NCBI RefSeq assembly: GCF_963678635.1
Contig: NC_087069.1
Location: 55,699,175-55,763,174, forward strand
DNA from: Symsagittifera roscoffensis
Lineage: Eukaryota; Xenacoelomorpha; Acoela; Convolutidae
DNA: 64,000 nt
Direction: 5' to 3'
Shown: piece after piece, positions 53,601-62,033 of the stretch
Layout of the letters: each line of letters begins with the position of its first letter
Position numbering within the stretch: the stretch's first letter is position 1
Position numbers and translations under genes: made by a program
The notes under the pieces: generated by a model
Databases searched by the model: none
Told to the model about the DNA's origin: nothing
What the model saw: the letters and a program-made list of their open reading frames with translations, nothing else

Positions 53601-55291
53601 TGATGTTGACGGGCAGGGAGAGAGCAATGCCTCTGACATTCTTTTACCCGGAATACGAAGGTAAAAGGACGTCGCCTCAGGCATACGTGAAAGAAGCGAT
53701 CAAAAGACAGCAGGAGTTAAACGAGCTATGCAGGAGGAACACGGCGCAAGCGCAAATGAGGCAACGCAGAAAATATGACGAAAAAATATTACAAGCGAAG
53801 CCATATGAAGTGGGCCAATACGTGTGGGTCTTCCAAAATGTCATACCGCCCAAGGGAACAAAGAAACTACTCAAGAAGTGGAGGGGACCATTCATGATAA
53901 CGGAAGTTCATCAACAAGGACGGTTCTATCGCTTGAGTACTGGGCGAGCGGCACATTATGAAAATCTGAAGCCTCACGTCCCGTCCCCGGAGGATTGGTG
54001 CATACCGAAGGACATGGATGGTCTTGAGTACCTGGTGGTAGAGCCAGCGTGTGAAGTGAATGAAAAAGGCACCAGAGAGAGGAATGATGGTAATGAGAAC
54101 TTGAGTTTAGACGACAATGAAAAGATAGAAGTGGAGTCTGAAGCAGGATCATTTGTAGAAGAAGACTGGAACGACCCGGAGCAAGATGAGGTGCCGAGGT
54201 GGATGGAGCCAGATCGACCAATACCACCGGGGACCAGGACTGACAATCGTAAACGGACCGGCATGAGGTACAACGGGTACGGGGATGACTTCTTGATCGA
54301 TAAGATACAGCCAGACAAATTGGGCGAGGAACTACTGAGTGCAGGCGAACTGGAAGCCGAAGAGGAATGGCAGGTCATTGACGATGGTGGACACTATCCG
54401 CAGGAAGACTACTCGACGCCAGAATTGGAGACGGATCTCGAACAGAGTGAGATAGAGAGGAGGGAGAACACGAACTTGAGGATACTAGAGTGGATGCGCG
54501 ATGTCAAAGACGAGAGCCGCGAAGGACAAAGCATTCAACAAGTCGACGTATCATCGGCAAATTATATGAGGGCAGAGGACCCTCTTTTCGGATGGACGGC
54601 AACAGATAGGCCACTGGACATTCCTCCGGACAATTCAGACCCGACAACATCGACGGGGACGTCGATAAATATTTTTGTCCGGGGAGTGGGGGTAGGACTT
54701 ACCCACACCGAAAATTTGATGATAAAGAAGCTCAAGGAAGTGAGAGAAACAAGCAAATTGGAACTGGAAGAAGAAGAGCCAGAGCCTACCATAGGTCGGA
54801 ATTTCAAAACGAAATTTGAAAAACCCAATGAGTACTCGGAAAACATCATGATAACGGATAGCGACTTCATCCTGTCAAACAGGACTAGCGCGATCTGCAT
54901 CACGGCGGACATGAGTTTCAAATCAAGATTGGAAGCTGACTTCAGAAGAGAGTACCAGAACGTGGAGTTTCTGTTCAGACAGAGACCAGGACTGGGAGGG
55001 ATGGCAGCGCTTCCACCATCAGTAGCACAAGTCCCGGGCAAATATCTGTGCTTCCTAGTGACGAGGGTCAATGACAGGAACACAATTGATCCCGAACACG
55101 TGATGTTGGCACTAACAAGACTACGAGACTTCATGATTGAAAGAGGAATAACGGAGGTCTCAATGCCGGTGTATGACCCAAACAGGGGCAAACTGAGCTC
55201 GAGGGAATTGTACGCTATCCTACATGTAGTCTTTGCGGAAACTGAGATAATGGTGTATCTGCACAAAAAATACTACTTGAGCATCGCCTGA
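50621..55291 (+). CDS. RT-RNase H-integrase polyprotein with C-terminal macro-like domain
   Basis: Continues the upstream frame after the TGA. Residues are counted from 50639. RT: KDAYPIPRIDESLSKLGDAK, LDLGSAFWQVPL, MPFGLCNATATFQRLM and the box YVDD (92-95). RNase H: LDTDASVVAISGIL (about 239) to HHNADSLSKK (about 358). A long acidic linker (360-755) is followed by the H2C2 integrase finger (about 780-830), then the catalytic triad in VVQIDHQ (about 846), FQSDNGKAF (about 904) and TNGLVERQ (about 941), with 35 residues between the last two, as is canonical. A GPF/chromo-like end, KKWRGPFMI, and another acidic linker lead to a macro-like domain (about 1401-1550). All catalytic residues of RT and integrase are intact. 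Translation as one polyprotein is blocked by the TGA. Confidence 0.9.
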   Translation, partial: YLNSITVKDAYPIPRIDESLSKLGDAKFFTTLDLGSAFWQVPLRKQDRDKTGFACELGLFQWKRMPFGLCNATATFQRLMAHALIGVTKKYGNLVMCYVDDVVIATPTLEDHIERLDEVFACMKRSGLKCKPSKCEILKDSIKYLGRMVDKHGIRPDTDAVEAVLTWKSPKTEHQLMSFLGFANYYREFIKGYADKVYPMQQLMRHKGKKFTWNNAAEESFQRIKKELCEAPVLGMPTEKGMYVLDTDASVVAISGILHQEQEWNGKTVLRPIAYGSKILSDTEMKYGAPKAEMFAVVTFVEKYRAYLGSEPFKLRVDNRALSWLKTYSMDQSYIGRWIVRLDGYNMIIEHRTQDKHHNADSLSKKTEFYERQEQREADRPEIKDGFSFMDQETYDSLPLTRWLDKSGKPIENHPELPKEPPEKTILKRSKRFPIEIILKSKIVKETLKAKGYDLNQVEAGTAQIDDDLMRLLEELSDDKPVIQEKGQEEPEVTILRRKETMNDTDSSRGSVTDSEDVVRSLVDKIPENILEQTKVRKKKVTFKEDTEHLGLGQESGECSRFTGEGTGEGKLSGEREGWDEDSDESSENQDSLCMILAEEKTRHHDRELQTDPSSGTYNMDIQEMRGGEELEKIAVARKPFRELSCNSNIRTNLVPEDDMKIVKRMICVKLSDDIQNPGEMNGQIMALKEHVKARYRLSDLIRAQQNDKMTSNLSKWIQSGVKEKGELEEDSYKILSQFYKEKKDLLYHTADGVVACKRKDEEKILHKHNLIILPQLYQTEVLFRSHDQMGHQGIDKVQQRILHRFDWPGMRKACERWVNACLACLQVKDPRKMKFPLKSVESSEFNEVVQIDHQKICMTESGYNQILVIIDHFTKLAEAVPCQTASAEETCDHLITHWISRYGCPMTFQSDNGKAFVGDLTKDLMKRSHIAQAHSTTYHPQTNGLVERQKRTLVNMLRVYCSRYMTDWDKYLPQVVGAYNSTQHSTTGISPFMMLTGRERAMPLTFFYPEYEGKRTSPQAYVKEAIKRQQELNELCRRNTAQAQMRQRRKYDEKILQAKPYEVGQYVWVFQNVIPPKGTKKLLKKWRGPFMITEVHQQGRFYRLSTGRAAHYENLKPHVPSPEDWCIPKDMDGLEYLVVEPACEVNEKGTRERNDGNENLSLDDNEKIEVESEAGSFVEEDWNDPEQDEVPRWMEPDRPIPPGTRTDNRKRTGMRYNGYGDDFLIDKIQPDKLGEELLSAGELEAEEEWQVIDDGGHYPQEDYSTPELETDLEQSEIERRENTNLRILEWMRDVKDESREGQSIQQVDVSSANYMRAEDPLFGWTATDRPLDIPPDNSDPTTSTGTSINIFVRGVGVGLTHTENLMIKKLKEVRETSKLELEEEEPEPTIGRNFKTKFEKPNEYSENIMITDSDFILSNRTSAICITADMSFKSRLEADFRREYQNVEFLFRQRPGLGGMAALPPSVAQVPGKYLCFLVTRVNDRNTIDPEHVMLALTRLRDFMIERGITEVSMPVYDPNRGKLSSRELYAILHVVFAETEIMVYLHKKYYLSIA
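54838..55291 (+). other. OARD1/TARG1-like macro domain at the end of pol
   Basis: The last 150 residues fit the small macro-domain fold: ITDSDFILSNRTSAICITAD, then a helix (SRLEADFRREY), the strand YLCFLVTRVNDRNTIDPEHV, a long helix (LALTRLRDFMIERGITEV) with SMPVYDP, and EIMVYLHKKYYL as the last strand. Length, order and the pattern ...LxxxLxxxxDFxxxxGxTxxSMP match OARD1-type ADP-ribose hydrolases. The glycine-rich loops that bind ADP-ribose (GAG and GCGLD types) are not conserved (FKSRL and YDPNRGK), so catalysis is doubtful and binding may be altered. The call rests on pattern matching by eye. Confidence 0.6.
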
Positions 55292-55790
55292 GTTGGGGAC
55301 ACGGGGTCTCGAGTTGGGTGTGAGGGAGGAGTCTTGAGTTAGGTACTGGGGTGCGGCACAGGTAAAGGCATCTTAAGACGTGATTGGCATGACAATTGAA
55401 TTTTAAAAAGAATTAACGGTGCTAAAACATAAAATGAATCTGCACGCTTTTAAGGAAATTCCAAATGAATTGTTTTAAGTAGAATGAAAATGATAAGATT
55501 TTAACCATACTGGTGAAAAGTGGGGTCTCTAGGTTAGGAACATGACTTGTTAAGTTTTAATATGGTTTCTGTTTTCAGATCAAGTTTGAAAAACAAAGTT
55601 GAAAACCCAACTATACTCAAGCGAGAAACAGAAAGAGAAATCTTGATTGAACTCGCGATAATCGACAGCTACAGCAAGCGTTTGCAAGGGAACATTTCTA
55701 GAGAATTCTTGAGTGGGGTAAGACTTGAGTCGGTAAGGTAATTCTTGAGCTGGTTAATACATACTTGAATACATCCCGAAGTCACAAAGA
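55292..55790 (+). promoter_or_regulatory. Spacer with candidate intron or trans-splice acceptor (55362-55578)
   Basis: CACAG then GTAAAGG gives a donor at 55362; TTTCTGTTTTCAG gives a textbook nematode acceptor ending at 55578. The 217 bases between are markedly AT-rich against GC-richer neighbours, as introns are. A further donor, GGGGTAAGACTTG, lies near 55718. The acceptor alone could also take a spliced leader, capping an mRNA for the ORF starting at 55791. An open frame at 55562-55741 (KRETEREILIELAIIDSY) may be a small exon. The spacer also carries five CTNGAG words. Confidence 0.5.
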
Positions 55791-58379
55791 ATGGCAGACA
55801 GATTCTGGAAGTCCATGCCCGCGGCCCTGAAGAAGCCTACTCTTGTTGAGCTGTACAGACGCCTGAGGGACCTGGATTATACCCAGATAGACGAAAGAAT
55901 GGCGGTAATGCTGAATGCCATCCTCCAGTTGGAAGACCAGGGTGAATGCAGGGAGTCTGCGACGGAGGCTGTCTTGATGATCGGCTACACCACCGAGGGT
56001 ATATCAAACCAAGAGCAGACCAGATGGTTGTCTTGGAATGTGGATGGAGGAGTAAGGGGCTTTGACTTGGCAAGGAATCCTGGCCTGAGTAACATAACCG
56101 AATATGGCGCAGGGGAATTCCCACTACCAACTAGGCCAACAGCAAGATCTACAGGCCAGAGCTCGAGTAAGGTGCTATCGATGACGCGAGCACAACAGAC
56201 GACCGAGGCGTATCCGGATCTTGGTGTTCCAAAGAAAGAGCTCGAGAAGACGCAGAAGGAAAGGAATAAGGCGAACCTCGATCGGGATCAGGCAAAGCTG
56301 GATCGGGAGAAGGTTCAGCTGGAAAGGGACCAGGCGGTCAACGAGCGAGATCAGACTCTGAGGTTGCTTGAGATGCTAAAGGCTGAACATCAGCAGGAGC
56401 TAAGGGTGCGGGAGAATGCCGCGAATTGTGAACAACTGAAGTCGGATTTGGAGAGAATAGAACAACGACAACGAGAACTTGACGCACAGAAGGGAGCCAG
56501 GCCGAAGGAGCGAGTGGTTACCAGCTCGAGACCAGAGTCACGCATGGAGGTGGATGAAGTCCCCAGAGCAAGAGCACGGTTCAAACTTGACCGCGAGGCC
56601 CGAGAACACATGAGTGAAGGGTTGGAAGTCTGGATACCGAATGACGCAACGTCTTCCTTGCGTAGCCTAGAGACGCAACCCGTACGCCCACTGATGGATG
56701 TGGTGCTGCCGGGATATACCGCAACCTCGACCTCGAGTGACAGTCAGGTGAGCGGCGGCTCATCGCGTCTGAAAGAGCTGGGCGAGAAATTACGGCAGAA
56801 AAGTCGTGAAAGTTCGGCAAGACCGGAGCTTCCCCCAACTTGGAGGGAACAGCCGGTCAGGAGCGTCGTGATCTCGAGTTATAAGAAAAATACAGAGAAG
56901 AGGTACCACAGGCACAATCGGCTGGATTGGAGTGCGGAACAGAAAGCCAGGAGGGACTGCTTTCATGATGCAGCCTGGGTGGAGTATCTTGCGCCACCCT
57001 GTGTGCCAGAAGGTGCGGTCCACCTGATCATAGGGGACAGCCTGGTGCGGGTGTTGACCCGGATCCAGTCGCACTGGCAGACAGGAATCTTGAGTTTCGC
57101 TGGAGCTGCCACGCCACAGATGTTGGCGACGCTTGAGATGCTAGAGATGACTAAAGTGTACACGGTGACCCTGATGATCGGGACTAACGATGTATCAAGG
57201 GGAGAAGCGAGGAAAATAACGAGGCTGCACGACACGATGAGCTGCCTTCTTGAGGAGCTGAGGATCCAGATGGACCCCATCCTGTTGACGGTATGTACTG
57301 TCCCCTACAACATGATGTTTGATCAGCACGCCTTGGAGATGAACGAGAAGGTGCGGAACCTAAACAAGGTGATCCGAGATATCCACCGGAAAAGTGTGCT
57401 CCCTGTCAGACTGTTGGACGTGGCGGAGCGCATGGAGAAAAAGGGATTCCCTGAAGACACCTCCAATGATGGAATCCATTTCGATAGACCAAGGGGAGCG
57501 GAGTGGCTGAACGACGTCTTCCAAGAACACATAAACACGCTAGAGGCGGATCTGCTAGAGACAGCCCAATTCACATTAGGACCACCTCCGAAACCACCAT
57601 TCCTTGCCTCAAGGGCCTTGTCTGGTAGCTTGGGACCGAGAGTTGACACTAGAGACAGTTCAAGGAGCAATCAGACCAGATTGCAGAGTGCCACGCCAAT
57701 GGAATCTGAGGAGGTGACGTCATCAACACCTCCAGGCTCGGCGATATCCTCAGTGGTAGTGGCAGAGAGCAAGCGGGAAAAGAGGTCTATGGAGACCGCT
57801 CGCTTGAGATATCCTGAGAAGGTGAAAAGGCTGGACCTAGAGGGTTTGGAATGCAGGCGAGAATTGGCGGAGATCCTGGGGATTGAACGAGTGTCGCACG
57901 AGGATTTAAACAGACATCATTGCGTGGACTGGTTGAAAGCTCATGAGGCGCACTTCTCGAGAACGAAATTGATGGAGACCGCGGATCTGACCGGAATTCC
58001 GACAAAAGCGATCATGGGACCCATTAACTACAGACCTCTCAAGCTGTTGGGGAGTCCTGGACTCATAGCAGAACCCCCCAAACACCGAACGAGCATCGCC
58101 AGGATCAGGTTGGCGACCCCGGCACAGTTGAAGGTGGTGGACAAGCTGCTCAATCCGGGGGGAATGGAATTGCCAGATGCCGCTTACGAAGGCTCGAAAT
58201 TGGCGGAAGATCCCAGGTACGGGAAGCCCTGTGGGAGCACCCAGCTGGCCAAAACCCTGGCAGTTTATGATAGAGCAGATCCAGCTGCTGCGAGAGTAGT
58301 CATTGTGGCGGGATCGGACTTCGAAGGAACGTCTCCTAAGTTGTTCCGGCCGGAGACTCTGATATACTCCAGGAGCTGA
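55791..58379 (+). CDS. Coiled-coil protein with SGNH (GDSL) hydrolase domain
   Basis: 862 codons from a clear ATG. Residues 1-130 are of unknown type. About 144-235 is a long charged coiled coil (KTQKERNKANLDRDQAKLDR onward). About 408-580 is an SGNH hydrolase: block I IIGDSLVR (Ser at about 416), block II LSFAGAAT, block III MIGTNDVSRG (Asn at about 465) and block V SNDGIHFD (Asp/His at about 559-562). All four catalytic blocks are present, so an esterase or deacetylase activity is plausible. Downstream a helical part (RRELAEILGIERVSHEDLN) and VVIVAGSDFEG, which looks like block I of a second SGNH-like domain, precede the TGA at 58377. The ORF may be shortened by a one-base change near its end. 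Confidence 0.8.
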   Translation: MADRFWKSMPAALKKPTLVELYRRLRDLDYTQIDERMAVMLNAILQLEDQGECRESATEAVLMIGYTTEGISNQEQTRWLSWNVDGGVRGFDLARNPGLSNITEYGAGEFPLPTRPTARSTGQSSSKVLSMTRAQQTTEAYPDLGVPKKELEKTQKERNKANLDRDQAKLDREKVQLERDQAVNERDQTLRLLEMLKAEHQQELRVRENAANCEQLKSDLERIEQRQRELDAQKGARPKERVVTSSRPESRMEVDEVPRARARFKLDREAREHMSEGLEVWIPNDATSSLRSLETQPVRPLMDVVLPGYTATSTSSDSQVSGGSSRLKELGEKLRQKSRESSARPELPPTWREQPVRSVVISSYKKNTEKRYHRHNRLDWSAEQKARRDCFHDAAWVEYLAPPCVPEGAVHLIIGDSLVRVLTRIQSHWQTGILSFAGAATPQMLATLEMLEMTKVYTVTLMIGTNDVSRGEARKITRLHDTMSCLLEELRIQMDPILLTVCTVPYNMMFDQHALEMNEKVRNLNKVIRDIHRKSVLPVRLLDVAERMEKKGFPEDTSNDGIHFDRPRGAEWLNDVFQEHINTLEADLLETAQFTLGPPPKPPFLASRALSGSLGPRVDTRDSSRSNQTRLQSATPMESEEVTSSTPPGSAISSVVVAESKREKRSMETARLRYPEKVKRLDLEGLECRRELAEILGIERVSHEDLNRHHCVDWLKAHEAHFSRTKLMETADLTGIPTKAIMGPINYRPLKLLGSPGLIAEPPKHRTSIARIRLATPAQLKVVDKLLNPGGMELPDAAYEGSKLAEDPRYGKPCGSTQLAKTLAVYDRADPAAARVVIVAGSDFEGTSPKLFRPETLIYSRS

Positions 58380-58389
58380 ATTAAACCAG

Positions 58390-60930
58390 ATGTTAACTCT
58401 GGTGGTGGCAATAAAGTCGGAGATGCCCTGTGAGCCTGAGCTGCTATTGTTTGCAGGAATGAATGATCACCTGCACGCGATGGGACTTCTTGAGCAGCTG
58501 AAGGGCAATGAAATTCCGACATCGAGGAAGATATGGGAAGCCATTCAGACGTTGTTTGCAGCGATGAATGAAGTGCAAGAGAATGTTGTCTCGAGATTTG
58601 GATCCAAGACGAAGGTGGTGTTCACCACATCCCCTGGATACGCGAATATGCCACCCGCCCTACAATTCGTGTACGCGGTCTTGATTCTAATAGCAGAGGG
58701 GAACGAATGGCGGATTCTAATGGCAGCCCCCAATCGGGAGTTGGAGCCATCGAACCTGAGGCTTCGCAAGTCAGAATTGGCGGCGGCATGGGCGGACATA
58801 TCTCATGCACTGAGGGGCTTTTATGGACTAGCCGACATCCTGATCGTATTAGACGAGGTGCTCTTGCTAGAGATATCGAACTTTGCCAGGCAACTTAAGT
58901 TCAGCCCAGTCATCGGGGACGATCACCCGGCGATAAGCCAATTGACGGCCAGCTTGTGGTTTCGGAGCATGGAAGTGAAGATCACAAATTCTACCAGCAA
59001 GTCTAGAGGTCCGAGTAACGAGAGAAGAAATGTGGCCGAGACGGAAAAGCAATTAGAGCCAATGAAATATCGCTTGACGCAAGAGAATGGCTGGTGGCCA
59101 TTTTTGACACCAAGGCTGGAGAACGCCACGAATAAGACGAGGGAGGAAGCACCACCCCTCGTGAAACAAGTCTGGAGTTTTCTGGAGAAACAACTGGAGC
59201 TGGCCGAAGTAAGAGACATGACGGTGGCTAGATTTGTCTCGGCCGCCAATGAAGTGACGATTGGAGGGTTCTGGAGAGATCACGCCAAGGGTGAGCTGAG
59301 GACTAGGAGGGATCATGAGATTCTCAAGTTCTTGAGTCCTTGCTGGGAGAAGGAATTCCTGGCAGGAATGTTCGGCACCACGGCGACTATCTTTGGAGCC
59401 TTCGTGCAGGAGATACTGGGCATGCCCATCAGCCTGCTCTTGGCTTTGTATCTGGTCTACCCCAGATACTTGTTCAACATGGGCCCAGCATACATGTTTA
59501 GTCGAGGAGTAGAAACACTTCGAGTTGATGGGTATCTGGCACTATTACTCTTGACCCATGGGGAATTGGTGTCGTTTCATCGATTGATGGAATACGGAGA
59601 GCCTCTGTCTATGGGGAGAGTCCACTCGAGCATTGAAACCTACTCCTACAAGTGTGCCGCAGGGTTGAAGACGTTGTTAGTGCAATACCTCATGATGCAG
59701 AATCGGCACATGACGGGTGAAGATGAGAATCCAACCTCGAGAGAAGAATGGAAGAAGATGAATAGAGGGATGCCTCTGTTGATGGACCTATGCGTGGCAA
59801 TGAGGTCGGACCCTATGGGGATAATCCGGGGTCTAGAGGAGGTGGTGACCTGCATTTATGGTCCAGCAGTGACGTACGCATTCCCAGATCCCCTGGTGAC
59901 AACGTATCGTCACTCCGTGACGCACTTGAGTCTTATCAGCATACTGGATGGGACGGCGCTCAATTGGTGTCAGCAGGAGGTGCTCAGAGCGCGAATGAGC
60001 AACACGGTACTCTTTGGAAAAGTGAAAGATGCCGAGCTGATAGTGTACAACTTCAGGGGGCAAATGCAATGTAGAATGGGAGGCAAGCGAGAGGGCCCCA
60101 TCGAAACGTATCCCAAGTTTTGGAACTTGAACCCATTGACGGCAGACGGGCGAGAGATCTTGAGGATTCCTGCTTGGAAGGAATGCTTTGCACTAGTCAA
60201 GAGGGAGCTGGAGGCCATAATGGAGAAAGAAATCCTTCCAGCCGCCATGCCTGAGTTCCCGATAGTCAGGAGGATGACCTTGGGAATGAACAGTCCCTTG
60301 GTAGTTCCCTCCATAATGGCGAGGATGACGACGGAGGAAATGCAGAAGTATTTCACTGATGGCTGGGACCCCCTGTTCATGGGCTACACATCGGCGGTCT
60401 ACTTCCACACTAGCGAGGCGAAGATAAATTCGTGGACGACGCAAGCGAAAAAGATGAGAGAATCGCAGCCCCCCGGATATGAGGTGCGGAAGGTCTTGAG
60501 AGCTCTTGAGCAGGAAGGACTAGAGAACATGCTACCAATATGGGATGATGGCAGGATGATCATGATGGAGGAGCACGTCGCATTGGTGGACGACATGAAA
60601 TTTGCAACAAGAAAGTACAGGGCACCCTATGGCTTAGAACAGGTGGAAATGAGACAGGAGGGAAAAGAACTAGATGCAGCAGGCCAGCTGCACGTAGCCC
60701 TGACGGAATACAAAAAATTGAACCCTGTGACACCATCACCACTGTCAGTGGACACGCCTGGAGACAAGAGGAGTGGACCCGTGGAGGACCGGTTCAAAAG
60801 AATTCTCGAGAGAAGGAGAAATGAGTCAGAAGAAGAGAGTATGGATGAAACTCTCAGTGAAGCCGGTGAGGACATGGAAGTGGGGAATACGCCTGAACCA
60901 GGACCATCAGGGGAGGAGCTCACCACTTAA
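58390..60930 (+). CDS. Large ORF of unknown function with SGNH-like N-terminus
   Basis: 846 codons; the ATG lies 10 bases after the preceding stop, in the +1 frame relative to it. The start, EPELLLFAGMNDHLHAMGLL, contains a G-x-N-D block like block III of SGNH enzymes, followed by VVFTTSPGYANMPPALQFVY and LAAAWADISHALRGF. This suggests it completes the domain begun at the end of the previous ORF. The rest (from about residue 200) is mostly helical with repeated WxxY/P motifs and one hydrophobic stretch (about 342-365, MPISLLLALYLVYPRYLF) that could touch a membrane. The C-terminus is acidic and disordered (about 775-846). No named family is recognised. The position suggests a structural or accessory product of the element. 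Confidence 0.7.
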   Translation: MLTLVVAIKSEMPCEPELLLFAGMNDHLHAMGLLEQLKGNEIPTSRKIWEAIQTLFAAMNEVQENVVSRFGSKTKVVFTTSPGYANMPPALQFVYAVLILIAEGNEWRILMAAPNRELEPSNLRLRKSELAAAWADISHALRGFYGLADILIVLDEVLLLEISNFARQLKFSPVIGDDHPAISQLTASLWFRSMEVKITNSTSKSRGPSNERRNVAETEKQLEPMKYRLTQENGWWPFLTPRLENATNKTREEAPPLVKQVWSFLEKQLELAEVRDMTVARFVSAANEVTIGGFWRDHAKGELRTRRDHEILKFLSPCWEKEFLAGMFGTTATIFGAFVQEILGMPISLLLALYLVYPRYLFNMGPAYMFSRGVETLRVDGYLALLLLTHGELVSFHRLMEYGEPLSMGRVHSSIETYSYKCAAGLKTLLVQYLMMQNRHMTGEDENPTSREEWKKMNRGMPLLMDLCVAMRSDPMGIIRGLEEVVTCIYGPAVTYAFPDPLVTTYRHSVTHLSLISILDGTALNWCQQEVLRARMSNTVLFGKVKDAELIVYNFRGQMQCRMGGKREGPIETYPKFWNLNPLTADGREILRIPAWKECFALVKRELEAIMEKEILPAAMPEFPIVRRMTLGMNSPLVVPSIMARMTTEEMQKYFTDGWDPLFMGYTSAVYFHTSEAKINSWTTQAKKMRESQPPGYEVRKVLRALEQEGLENMLPIWDDGRMIMMEEHVALVDDMKFATRKYRAPYGLEQVEMRQEGKELDAAGQLHVALTEYKKLNPVTPSPLSVDTPGDKRSGPVEDRFKRILERRRNESEEESMDETLSEAGEDMEVGNTPEPGPSGEELTT

Positions 60931-61491
60931 GAGCTGTTGAAAGACCTGAGCGAGGAGAATTGGGCGGATACTGCCACTCCACCTCTGACTCCGTCCCCCC
61001 GGAAGAATCTGGAATTGCCATTGGCAAGTGAGACCTCCAATATGGGGATGATACTCTTGAGCTCGGAGGAAAGGGAAAAAAACACTTTCGAAGGGAACAG
61101 GGACATGTTCCTGGGGTCCCTGAAGGACGATGCTTGGCAGGAGTTCTTAAAAGAATTCAATCAAGAAGTGGGCAGCGAGACGACGCTGGACAAATACAAG
61201 GAGGAACTGTGGGACACAGTCGTAAGGTTTGGGGAACCGCTTCTGATAGGAACGGGCCTGGATGAGAAGGCGAGAAAAGAGCTGCTGAGCAAGCTGGTAG
61301 AGCTGAGGAATTCACGATCGAAGACTAGAGAAGAAAAATGTGAGGACAGCTCTACTCTGAAACAAAAAACTGTAGATAAAATAGTTGATGATATAAAAAG
61401 GGATAAGGTTGGGACTAGTAATATGATTAAAAGTACTAATATCCTTAAGGCTCGAGCAGGGGGAGGCAAGAGTTGGAAGGATTGGAGGTAG
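60931..61491 (+). CDS. Small ORF continuing the previous frame after an in-frame TAA
   Basis: The frame stays open for 186 codons after the TAA at 60928-60930; the first ATG is at 61042. It reads DTATPPLTPSPRKNLELPL, GSLKDDAWQEFLKEFNQEVG and ELLSKLVELRNSRSKTREEK, then an AT-rich lysine-rich end closing KSWKDWR. Codon use changes at 61345-61450 (AT-rich), so part of this end might be an intron or a recent change. It is either a separate product or the tail of the previous protein if the stop is read through or is a mutation. Confidence 0.5.
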   Translation, partial: ELLKDLSEENWADTATPPLTPSPRKNLELPLASETSNMGMILLSSEEREKNTFEGNRDMFLGSLKDDAWQEFLKEFNQEVGSETTLDKYKEELWDTVVRFGEPLLIGTGLDEKARKELLSKLVELRNSRSKTREEKCEDSSTLKQKTVDKIVDDIKRDKVGTSNMIKSTNILKARAGGGKSWKDWR

Positions 61492-62033
61492 ACAGAGAGG
61501 TTGAATCAGTGATGATAGCCACAACACCCTCAAGCAGAGATGTGAAGACCCGCAAGAGGAAGAGAGAGGTGGAGGGATTGGGTAGTCCTTCAGTGGATGC
61601 TGTTTCGGAAGGAAACTTGAGAGAGACGGCGCCCATGGTTTTGGCTCGATGCAAGACGGCGGCATACAAGAGCAGCTCGGAGCTCAGAAGACCACTCGAA
61701 GTAGAGAGGGAAATAGAGGCTTCCACCAGTTCGACATCGGAGGAAGACTTCAAGCCTCAGAAGATAAACGTAAAGAGAGGTTCAACGAACGGACAGACAT
61801 GGGAAGTGGATGTCGGCAAAGAATGGATCTCGAAGGCACAACAGGCCACGGGCAAGCAAGTGACGAGTGATCCATTGGAGAGGAACAAGACGAGGAACAC
61901 CTCCCGGAAGTGGTGGGTGGCCCTCGAGACATTGAAGGAAATGGAAGACTGCTTGAAGAAGTTGGACAGTGGAGTAGCTCGCAAGCGACGCAATTGGGCC
62001 ACCCAGCAAAAGGCCGAGATTAATAAAATATAA
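61449..62033 (+). CDS. Basic ORF with NLS-like motif
   Basis: Frame open from 61449, first ATG at 61512 (173 residues), overlapping the end of the previous ORF. It carries KTRKRKREVEG, a good nuclear-localisation-type cluster, then a low-complexity Ser/Glu part and a basic tryptophan-containing C-terminal part (TWEVDVGKEWISKAQ, TSRKWWVALETLKEMED, ARKRRNWATQQKAEINKI). It ends in TAA immediately followed by the next ATG (TAAATG). No family is recognised. Nucleic-acid binding is plausible from its charge. Confidence 0.55.
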   Translation, partial: GSSRGRQELEGLEVDREVESVMIATTPSSRDVKTRKRKREVEGLGSPSVDAVSEGNLRETAPMVLARCKTAAYKSSSELRRPLEVEREIEASTSSTSEEDFKPQKINVKRGSTNGQTWEVDVGKEWISKAQQATGKQVTSDPLERNKTRNTSRKWWVALETLKEMEDCLKKLDSGVARKRRNWATQQKAEINKI

